From Desulfobulbaceae bacterium (lineage in GTDB: Bacteria; Desulfobacterota; Desulfobulbia; Desulfobulbales; BM004): DNA of 32,599 nucleotides. Location: positions 1 through 32,599 of the forward strand of contig PKTW01000118.1 of assembly GCA_002868955.1 (NCBI GenBank). Reading direction: 5' to 3'. A program made the translations under genes and the position numbers. The stretch's first letter is position 1; the number at the start of each line of letters is the position of its first letter. A model generated the notes under the pieces. The model saw nothing but the letters and a program-made list of their open reading frames with translations. It was not told the DNA's origin and searched no databases. Below are positions 8,511-16,325 of the stretch, piece by piece.

Positions 8511-9464
8511 ATGAAAATCAAACGACGAGATTTTCTAAAGGGAGCTGCCGGGTGCGGCGTCCTGGCAGCAGTTGGTCAACCGACCTTTGCCGAAGCTAAG
8601 AAAAAAGAGCGCCTGCCCGGCGCACTCGGCTTCCTGTACGATTCAACTCTCTGTATAGGGTGCCAGGCTTGCATGGTTGGTTGTAAAAAAGCAAATAACA
8701 TGCCGGTAGAAAGTTCTGACCTGTTGCCCATTTGGGAAAACCCCCGTGACTTGTCAGCCAAAACGCTCAATGTCATCAAGAAATTTGAGAGTGGCACCGG
8801 CTTGAACAAAGATCAGGAAACAGACGGATTTGCTTATGTAAAAAGGCAATGCATGCACTGCGTCGATCCCGGTTGCGTTTCAGCATGTCCGGTATCTGCA
8901 ATGCGCAAAAATCCTGACACTGGGGTTGTGACTTATAACAAGGATGCCTGCATAGGATGTCGCTACTGCCAAATTGCCTGCCCATTTAATATTCCGAAAT
9001 TCCAGTGGGATTCCGCTTTTCCGCAAATCGTCAAATGCCAGCTCTGCTCGCACCTGCTGCCAAAAGGTGAAATAGCAGCTTGCTGCAGTTTCTGCCCTAC
9101 CGGTGCCTCACTTTTCGGGCCTACTAATGAACTGATGGCAGAGGCAAAGCGGCGCCAACAGATGGAGCCCGGAAAATACTATGACTTCCCGGTTTCCTCC
9201 ATTGATTCAGGTAAGATATTTTCCCAGAAGGCAGCCAGCTATGTCCCTCAGATTTATGGTGAAAACGCGGTTGGCGGCACCCAGGTCCTCATGCTTGCAG
9301 GTGTTCCTTTCAGCAAGCTTGGCCTGCCTGAACTTCCGGAAAAATCTTACGCTTCTACCGCAGAAAGCATTCAGCATACACTCTACAAAGGTATGATTGC
9401 ACCGATTGTGGTGCTTGCCGGTTTGTTCTACTTCGTCAATAGAAGTCAGAGAGACAAAGACTAA
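8511..9464 (+). CDS. hybA: HybA-like 4Fe-4S ferredoxin-type hydrogenase subunit
   Basis: Tat motif KRRDFLKGAAG; multiple ferredoxin motifs (CIGCQACMVGCKKAN, CMHCVDPGCVSACPVSAM, CIGCRYCQIACPFNIP, CQLCSHLL); C-terminal TM. Confidence 0.93.
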   Translation: MKIKRRDFLKGAAGCGVLAAVGQPTFAEAKKKERLPGALGFLYDSTLCIGCQACMVGCKKANNMPVESSDLLPIWENPRDLSAKTLNVIKKFESGTGLNKDQETDGFAYVKRQCMHCVDPGCVSACPVSAMRKNPDTGVVTYNKDACIGCRYCQIACPFNIPKFQWDSAFPQIVKCQLCSHLLPKGEIAACCSFCPTGASLFGPTNELMAEAKRRQQMEPGKYYDFPVSSIDSGKIFSQKAASYVPQIYGENAVGGTQVLMLAGVPFSKLGLPELPEKSYASTAESIQHTLYKGMIAPIVVLAGLFYFVNRSQRDKD

Positions 9465-9497
9465 AACCTCAATATAAAAGGACTGGAGGTATAGAAT

Positions 9498-10634
9498 ATG
9501 AGCGAGGCGAAACCTGTAGGAGGGAAAGTTTTCACGGGTCCGTTCCTTTTTTTCCTCGTAATAACACTGATCGGGATATATTTCCTGGCAAAACGATTTA
9601 TGTTCGGCATTGGTGCCGTCACTAATATGAATGACGGCTTCCCCTGGGGCATCTGGATTACCTACGACGTTGTTGTGGGAACGGCTTTTGCCTGCGGCGG
9701 CTATTCCATGGCGCTTCTGGTATATGTCTTCAACAATGGTGAATATCACCCATTGGTGCGGCCGGCACTGCTTGCCAGCATGTTCGGCTACACCCTGGCC
9801 GGCGTGTCTGTTTTCATTGATATCGGACGTTACTGGCAAATCTACAATGTTTTTCTGCCCTGGTACACTAATTTTAACTCTATTCTCCTCGAAGTCGCCC
9901 TCTGTATTGCCGCCTACATAGCTGTTCTCTGGATAGAGTTCTCCCCGGCCTTTCTTGAATCCAAGACCGGCACCAAGTCAAAGGTCAACAAGCTCCTGAT
10001 CTTCTTTATTGCCCTTGGCATCCTGCTGCCGACCATGCATCAGTCCTCACTGGGCAGTCTCATGATTCTGGCAGGGCACAAGCTTTCACCGCTCTGGTGG
10101 TCACCTGCCCTGCCGTTGATCTTTCTCATATCTGCCATTACCATGGGCTATACGGTGGTCATTTTTGAATCAACACTCTCCTCTTTTGGCTTTAAAAGGC
10201 CTCTTGAAACGAGCATACTTGCAAAACTGTCCCTGGTTATCCCAATACTCCTGGTCATTTTTCTTGTTGTCCGCTTCGGTGACCTCCTGATGCGGGGTCA
10301 ACTTGGACTTGCTTTCAGTGGGAACCTGCAGGGAAACATGTTTTTACTGGAAAACATTCTGCATATTCTGCCGCTGGTAATACTGGCTTCGGCAAAAAAC
10401 AGAAAAAGTGCCAAGATGCTCTTTTTATCAGCTTGCTTCCTGATGTTTGGCGGACTGCTCTTCCGTTTCAATACCTATCTTATCGGTTTTGACCCGGGTG
10501 CAGGATGGCACTATTTTCCAGCCATCGGTGAACAGTTCATAACCTATGCGATCATCTCAGCCGAGATTCTGCTGTATATGGTCTTTGTCAAGAAACTGCC
10601 GGTCCTGCCAGGCCAAGAGCAGGCCAGGGCTTAA
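9498..10634 (+). CDS. hybB: HybB/NrfD-like integral membrane hydrogenase subunit
   Basis: Multi-TM NrfD-type protein between HybA-like and large-subunit genes; PWGIWITYDVVVGTAFACGGY, LPTMHQSSLGSLMILAGHKLSPLWW. Confidence 0.93.
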   Translation: MSEAKPVGGKVFTGPFLFFLVITLIGIYFLAKRFMFGIGAVTNMNDGFPWGIWITYDVVVGTAFACGGYSMALLVYVFNNGEYHPLVRPALLASMFGYTLAGVSVFIDIGRYWQIYNVFLPWYTNFNSILLEVALCIAAYIAVLWIEFSPAFLESKTGTKSKVNKLLIFFIALGILLPTMHQSSLGSLMILAGHKLSPLWWSPALPLIFLISAITMGYTVVIFESTLSSFGFKRPLETSILAKLSLVIPILLVIFLVVRFGDLLMRGQLGLAFSGNLQGNMFLLENILHILPLVILASAKNRKSAKMLFLSACFLMFGGLLFRFNTYLIGFDPGAGWHYFPAIGEQFITYAIISAEILLYMVFVKKLPVLPGQEQARA

Positions 10635-10689
10635 AAAACTATAATTTGCATTTATACATTGCTGACTCAAAAGTTAAGGAGAAAAAGAA

Positions 10690-12390
10690 ATGGCAAAAAG
10701 AATAACAATTGACCCAGTTACCAGGATTGAGGGACATCTTCGGATTGACTGCGAGATTGACAATGGCAAGGTCAGTAATGCCTGGTCATCGGGCCAGATG
10801 TGGCGGGGTTTCGAGGTAATTCTCCAGGGCCGCGACCCCCGGGATGCATGGTTGTTCACCCAGCGCTTCTGTGGAGTCTGAACGTCAGTCCACGCACTGG
10901 CTTCAGTGCGTTCGGTTGAAAATGCACTCGGCATGGAAATTCCCAAGAATGCCCAGTACATCAGAAACATGATTATGGGTGCGCATGCTGTCCATGACCA
11001 TATCGTTCATTTCTATCATCTCTGTGCCCTTGACTGGGTTGATATTGTTTCAGCTCTCGCGGCAGACCCAAAAGCTACAGCGAAACTGGGCCAAAGCTTA
11101 TCGCCCTGGAAGCGCAACAGCTACGAGGAAATCAAGGGTGCTCAGCAGCGTTTGCAGACCCTGGTGGATTCGGGACAGCTCGGCATCTACGGCAGCGGAT
11201 ACTGGGGGCATCCGGCCATGAAACTCAAGCCGGAGGTAAATCTGCTGGCGGCAACCCATTATCTGCAGGCTCTTGAATACCAGAGAAAGATCAATAATGT
11301 CGTTGCGATCCTGGGCAGCAAAACGCCCCATATCCAGAATGTAGCTGTGGGTGGTGTTTCCAATGCCATTAACCTTGACAGCCCTGACACGCTGAACATG
11401 GAGAAACTCTACCACATCAAGACCCTGATCGACGAGGCCAATGATTTTGTCAAGCAGGTTGCCCTGGTGGATGTGGCTGCAGTGGGGGCCTTTTATGCTG
11501 AATGGACCGGCTACGGCAAGGGTGTGACCAACTATCTTTCCGCACCTGATATGCCAATGGACACCAAGGGTACTGAATTTGCACTGCCGGGCGGCTACAT
11601 TCCTGATGGTGACATCGGCAAGTTCACGCCGATCAAGAGCTTTAATGATCCCTTCTTTGAGGACAATGTCAAAGAATCCATCAAGCACTCATGGTATGAC
11701 GGCGAATGGAACCGGCATCCTTATAAAGGGGAAACCGTACCAAATTATACCGACTGGCAGGATGACGGCAAATATTCGTGGGTTAAATCACCCACCTTCC
11801 AGGATAAGCCGGCCCAGGTCGGGCCGCTGGCCAATGTTCTCTGCATGTTTGCAGCCGGGCATAAGCCTACACAGACCTATGCCACCCAGGTGCTTGACAC
11901 GGTCAGTTCACTTGTAGGCAGCAAGGTTGGTGTCGATGCTCTCCATTCCACCATCGGCAGGATCGCGGCCCGTGTCATCCGCTGTGCCGTGCTTAACGAC
12001 ACCCTTGAAGGCCAGTGGGCAGCCCTGGTGAACAATGTTGCCAGCGGCGATATCACTACATTTAATCCGCCGAGCTTTCCCAAAGGCGAGGTCCAGGGAT
12101 TCGGTTACCATGAAGCCCCCCGCGGCATTCTGTCCCACTGGATAGTCATTGATAACGGCCGGATCAAAAATTACCAGGCGGTCGTGCCCTCTACCTGGAA
12201 TGCCGGACCCCGCAATGCTAACGATGATCTTGGTCCTTATGAAGCAGCATTACTCGGTAACCCTGTGGCTGAACCCGAAAAACCGCTCGAGATTCTGCGT
12301 ACAATCCATTCATTTGACCCATGCCTGGCATGCGCCATCCACATGGTGGACAAAAACAATAACGAGATTATCAGGGTAAGAGCCCTGTAA
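10690..12390 (+). CDS. hybC: [NiFe] hydrogenase large subunit (HybC-type), putative selenoprotein with Sec at codon 64 in the L1 motif (RFCGV-U-TSVH)
   Basis: ORFs 10690..10881 and 10906..12390 share one frame; bases 10861-10920 read [22 protein letters not shown], so TGA 10879-10881 replaces the second Cys of RxCGxCxxxH; N-terminal [17 protein letters not shown] and C-terminal [13 protein letters not shown] are intact. Confidence 0.92.
10892..10911 (+). promoter_or_regulatory. Candidate bacterial SECIS hairpin in hydrogenase large-subunit mRNA
   Basis: ACGCACTG-GCTT-CAGTGCGT, perfect 8-bp stem; loop begins with G and starts 19 nt after the TGA, matching general bacterial SECIS rules (apical-loop G, short distance from UGA). 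Confidence 0.75.
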
Positions 12391-12410
12391 ATCATAGTAT
12401 AGGAGCTTAC

Positions 12411-12929
12411 GTGGAAATACTTGTTCTCGGCATAGGCAATGTCCTCTTAACAGACGAGGGCATTGGCGTCCGGGCACTGAAGGAGCTGGAAAGAATGTAC
12501 ACCTTTCCAGTCAATGTGGAACTTCTTGACGGAGGTACAGCCGGCATTGAACTTCTGCGCCATATCCGTAAACGCGATTGTCTCATCATCATAGATGCCA
12601 TGAAATGCAACCAGGAACCGGGAACAGTGGTTCGAGTTGAAGGAGAGGATGTGCCGGCAGCGTTTCGGACCAGGATATCACCGCACCAACTCGGCCTGTC
12701 AGACCTTCTGGCCGCAGCCATGCTGACCGATGAACTCCCGAAGAACCTGGTTCTTTTTGGGGTTGAACCGGAAAGCATTGATATCGGGCTCGACCTGACC
12801 GATGCGGTCGAGGCAAGCGTGGACAAACTGGTCGGTGCTGTTGCTGATGAACTCCGCTCAATCGGCTGCTCATTGGTGCCCACTGATGCAATCTTTAGCG
12901 AAAAGGCGCGCTTCTGGGATACTGTTTAA
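12411..12929 (+). CDS. hybD: Hydrogenase maturation protease (HybD/HyaD family)
   Basis: GTG start; VLGIGNVLLTDEGIGVRALKELE, LLDGGTAGIELL, LIIIDAMK, SPHQLGLSDLL motifs of HycI/HybD peptidases. Confidence 0.93.
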   Translation: MEILVLGIGNVLLTDEGIGVRALKELERMYTFPVNVELLDGGTAGIELLRHIRKRDCLIIIDAMKCNQEPGTVVRVEGEDVPAAFRTRISPHQLGLSDLLAAAMLTDELPKNLVLFGVEPESIDIGLDLTDAVEASVDKLVGAVADELRSIGCSLVPTDAIFSEKARFWDTV

Positions 12930-12979
12930 CTTATCATTACATTGAGGGCTTTCAAATTTACTGGAAATATAAGGAAGAG

Positions 12980-13012
12980 GGGGCTTCGCTATACATTAGT
13001 ATGCGAAGCCCC
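12980..13012. other. Strong hairpin inside a larger imperfect inverted repeat (about 12947-13046)
   Basis: GGGGCTTCGC (12980-12989) pairs perfectly with GCGAAGCCCC (13003-13012); outer arms GGCTTTCAAATTTACTG and CAGTGAATTTGAAAAGCC are nearly complementary. Confidence 0.6.
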
Positions 13013-13058
13013 TGATGACACAGTAGATTCAGTGAATTTGAAAAGCCATTAAATCAAG

Positions 13059-13116
13059 CTATCACCAGCCTCTTAAAAAGGCTTTTAACCTATATATCCC
13101 CCTTTTCAGGTGATAG
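13059..13116. repeat. Inverted repeat flanking an inner small hairpin
   Basis: CTATCACC (13059-13066) and GGTGATAG (13109-13116) are exact reverse complements; inner AGCCT...AGGCT. Confidence 0.5.
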
Positions 13117-13122
13117 ACCTAA

Positions 13123-13158
13123 AAAAGCGGGACATCAATCGGCGGATGTCCCGCTTTT
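13123..13158. terminator. Bidirectional Rho-independent terminator between convergent hybD and dacB-like genes
   Basis: AAAAGCGGGACATC-aatcggcg-GATGTCCCGCTTTT, 14-bp perfect stem with A/T tracts on both sides. Confidence 0.92.
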
Positions 13159-13176
13159 GTTTTCTCCTGCGAACTG

Positions 13177-14448
13177 CTATTGGTTTGTGTGATAAATTTG
13201 TTCCAGCACATCAAGCAGTCTGTCCCGGTTGTTTTGCCCCTGATTCAGCAGCAAGACAAAACTGTCCAGCCTTTCATTTTCCATAAAATATCCGGCATAG
13301 GAATAAACATCTTTCAAGGTGCCTGACTTTAAAAGTTTACCATCTTCCTGAGGCAGGAGTTTCGCGTAGGGCTTGAAAGAATCCAGCAGTTGCAACATTG
13401 CATGGGATGATGCCCGGTTCTTTCTGGAAAGGCCAGAGCCTTCAATAATCCTTAGCTCATTATCAGATACGTTGTAATTTTTCTTTAGGTAGTCAGCCAT
13501 AACCTGCTTGGATTTTTCCCAGGTGGCAGGATAACCGCTTTGAAAAGCGCCCAGAGTTAGAAAAAGCTGATTTGCAATAAAATTGTTGGAGAAGAGCAAG
13601 AGCGGCTCAATAATATCTTCAAGGGTTTTGCTCGATGGATGAGTATAAAAAAGCTTCAGGTTTTCCGGTATTTTCCTGGAGGTAATCGTGCCCTCGCCAC
13701 CAATATTTTCCTGTTTCAGAAAGACCCGGAAAAGCTCCCCAACATAGCGGTTTATGTTTGCTGTCCCGCTGCTTTCCTCATTGGTGATGTTAATCCGGTG
13801 GAGACCCGGGGGCAGTTTTTCAGCCAGCTCCGCCATCAACGCCAGGGCCGGTGTCTGTTCTTCAGCCGATACAACCGATCCGGATGTATCTTTTATGATA
13901 TTTACCGTGTTGAAATTAACGGCCAATGCGCTGTTATGTGCATCAAAAGGATTATCACTTGCGCCTGCTCCATCAGCTGCTGCAATTAGCTGGAAAGCCG
14001 TATTGTCCAAATAGATATCATTGATATTCCTGCAGCCGCGCTCTTTGAGTTTTGCTGCAATGACTGCGACTTCTTCTGAAATGAGAAACGGGTCCCCGAA
14101 GCCCTTAATATAAAGATTCTGCTGGTCATCCAGGTAAAAGTCGGTATTAAAACGGAATTCAGGTCCCAAAATTTCAAGGGCTGCAAGTGCGGTTGCGATC
14201 TTTATGATGCTGGCAGGAACATAAGGTATGTGCAGATTATGGGTAACAAGATATTTATCGTTCTTTTCGACTGCGTAGCCGCCGTTATCAATCAGACCTT
14301 CTGTTGCCGCAACGGCGGCGGCGCCAATGTCATATGCCCGAGCCGGCAGCAGGTGGCAGAAGGTTGCGGCCGAGAACAAAACCAGGAGTGGCACAATAAT
14401 TTTTTTATGTAAGAACAATTTGCTTACACCAGACACTTCATAGAGCAA
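13177..14448 (-). CDS. dacB: D-alanyl-D-alanine carboxypeptidase/endopeptidase, PBP4 (DacB) family
   Basis: Signal sequence; IPYVPASIIKIATALAALEILG (SxxK), IIEGSGLSRKNRAS and LLKSGTLKDVYSYAGYF (KSGT). Confidence 0.85.
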   Translation of the reverse strand: MLYEVSGVSKLFLHKKIIVPLLVLFSAATFCHLLPARAYDIGAAAVAATEGLIDNGGYAVEKNDKYLVTHNLHIPYVPASIIKIATALAALEILGPEFRFNTDFYLDDQQNLYIKGFGDPFLISEEVAVIAAKLKERGCRNINDIYLDNTAFQLIAAADGAGASDNPFDAHNSALAVNFNTVNIIKDTSGSVVSAEEQTPALALMAELAEKLPPGLHRINITNEESSGTANINRYVGELFRVFLKQENIGGEGTITSRKIPENLKLFYTHPSSKTLEDIIEPLLLFSNNFIANQLFLTLGAFQSGYPATWEKSKQVMADYLKKNYNVSDNELRIIEGSGLSRKNRASSHAMLQLLDSFKPYAKLLPQEDGKLLKSGTLKDVYSYAGYFMENERLDSFVLLLNQGQNNRDRLLDVLEQIYHTNQ

Positions 14449-14651
14449 AAAACGTGGTTCGTTAAAATTATCGGGTGACGGTGATTTCCAGCACTGTTGA
14501 ATTCATTTCTCAAAGGCTTGTCTGTCTGTCAATCATCGGGCTGTCTCGTTACCCGATAATCATCAGTAGTCCCGTATGCTGATAATCACCTTCTGGCTTA
14601 TGTACAAATGGAGATTGAACTGAATATTGTTTAGAGCCGCTAATAAAAACA

Positions 14652-14675
14652 GGCGGCAGGAATACTCCTGCCGCC
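14652..14675 (-). terminator. Rho-independent terminator downstream of trpB2-like gene
   Basis: GGCGGCAGGA-atac-TCCTGCCGCC, 10-bp perfect stem; minus-strand 3' flank TGTTTTTATT. Confidence 0.9.
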
Positions 14676-14716
14676 CAGTAACAATAACAGATTGAATACG
14701 TTACTTTTTTCTCTCA

Positions 14717-16063
14717 TTATAATTGCGGCAAATGCTTCATTGACGCCTCTATGGCCTCGGCAGGGTACTCATAATCATGCAGCGCCCCGCTGAAGTATTG
14801 CTCATAAGCGGAAAGATCAAGCAAGCCGTGACCAGAAAAATTAAAAAGGATTGTTTTGGGGTCATTCAGGTCACGGGTTGCCTCTATGATGGCACCTCGC
14901 ACCGCATGACAGGTCTCCGGTGCAGGAATGATACCCTCTGTCCGGGCAAAAAGGACACCTGCCTCGAAAGACTCCATCTGGTGGACGCTTATGGGATCAA
15001 CTATTTTTTCCCGGACAAGTGCGCTGATAATCGGTGCCATGCCATGATAACGCAGGCCGCCGGCGTGTATGCCCGGAGAAACAAAATCATGCCCAAGTGT
15101 GTACATGTTTAGCAGAGGGGTTGTCTGGCCTGTATCACCGAAGTCATAGGTAAGTTTTCCCTTGGTCAGGGTTGGGCATGATGCCGGCTCAACTCCGATA
15201 AAACGTATCTTCTTGCCCTCAAGCATGTCAGCGATAAAAGGTACTGCAAGGCCGGCAAAGTTGGAACCACCGCCGCAGCAGCCGATCACGACATCAGGAT
15301 AATCACCGGCAATCTGCATCTGCTTCTTGGCTTCCAGGCCGACGATTGTCTGGTGCAGGATAACATGGTTTAAAACCGAACCCAGGGAGTAATTTGTTCC
15401 TTCAGTCGTTGCAGCGTCTTCAATGGCCTCACTGATGGCAAGACCAAGGGAGCCGGGTGTATTGGGGTCTTTTTCAAGAAAGGCCCTGCCCGTATTGGTA
15501 TCCGGGCTCGGGCTGGGAACCACTGTGCCGCCGAAGGTCTGCATCATTGTCTTACGATATGGTTTCTGGTCAAAGGAAATCCGCACCATGTAAACCTTGC
15601 ATTCAAGGCCAAACTTATTGGTTGCAAAACAGAGGGCACTGCCCCATTGCCCGGCGCCGGTCTCTGTGGCAAGTCTTGTTATACCCTCTCTCTTGTTATA
15701 ATAGGCCTGTGCCACAGCACTGTTTGGCTTATGACTGCCGTTGGGGGAAACCCCTTCATTCTTATAGTAGATCTTGGCTTTGGTACCCAAGGCCTGTTCG
15801 AGTTTGGTAGCCCTGATCAAAGGTGAGGGACGCCAGATGGAATATATCTCTCTTACCTCGTCCGGAATATCTATCCAGCGGTTAGGGCTCATCTCCTGTT
15901 CGAGAAGTCCCATCGGGAAAATCGCGGCGAGTTTTTCAGGCGCCATGGGTTCTTTTGTCCCCGGATCCAGGGGCGGTTGCATTCCATTGGGGATATCAGG
16001 GCAGATATTATACCACTGCTTGGGCATCTCATCTTCACGAAGATCAATCTTTTTCTGAATCAT
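14717..16063 (-). CDS. TrpB2-type tryptophan synthase beta-like PLP-dependent enzyme
   Basis: [13 protein letters not shown]-like start ([17 protein letters not shown]), [25 protein letters not shown] (PLP Lys), [25 protein letters not shown]. Confidence 0.93.
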   Translation of the reverse strand: MIQKKIDLREDEMPKQWYNICPDIPNGMQPPLDPGTKEPMAPEKLAAIFPMGLLEQEMSPNRWIDIPDEVREIYSIWRPSPLIRATKLEQALGTKAKIYYKNEGVSPNGSHKPNSAVAQAYYNKREGITRLATETGAGQWGSALCFATNKFGLECKVYMVRISFDQKPYRKTMMQTFGGTVVPSPSPDTNTGRAFLEKDPNTPGSLGLAISEAIEDAATTEGTNYSLGSVLNHVILHQTIVGLEAKKQMQIAGDYPDVVIGCCGGGSNFAGLAVPFIADMLEGKKIRFIGVEPASCPTLTKGKLTYDFGDTGQTTPLLNMYTLGHDFVSPGIHAGGLRYHGMAPIISALVREKIVDPISVHQMESFEAGVLFARTEGIIPAPETCHAVRGAIIEATRDLNDPKTILFNFSGHGLLDLSAYEQYFSGALHDYEYPAEAIEASMKHLPQL

Positions 16064-16325
16064 ACTATCTCCTTTCTATTAGCAACTTTTTTCAGCTCTA
16101 TATACCATCCGCAAATGCAGATAAAGCAATACTATAAAGTTTTTCAAATCGCAAACGCAAATGTAAAAAGAGCGGCAAAAGACTAAAGATTAAAAGGGAT
16201 AAGGAGAAAAATAAAATTCTGGTTATTAGGTGCCGGGTCCCGGGTTATTTAAAAAATAAGAACAAGAACCAATAAGCCTGAAACAATGGCGGAGCTTTTT
16301 CAACCTTTGTCCTGAAATCCGTTCT

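Noticed and set aside
9207-9839. 210-aa minus-strand ORF opposite hybA/hybB
   Set aside because: Fully antisense to two well-supported coding regions; no recognisable domain.
11098-11688. 196-aa minus-strand ORF opposite hydrogenase large subunit
   Set aside because: Antisense shadow of a conserved gene; no independent evidence.
10690-12390. Hydrogenase large subunit as a pseudogene or two separate genes
   Set aside because: Only one stop in 567 codons, exactly on a ligand Cys codon position, with intact L1/L2 motifs, a following protease gene, and a SECIS-like hairpin; Sec decoding is the simpler explanation.
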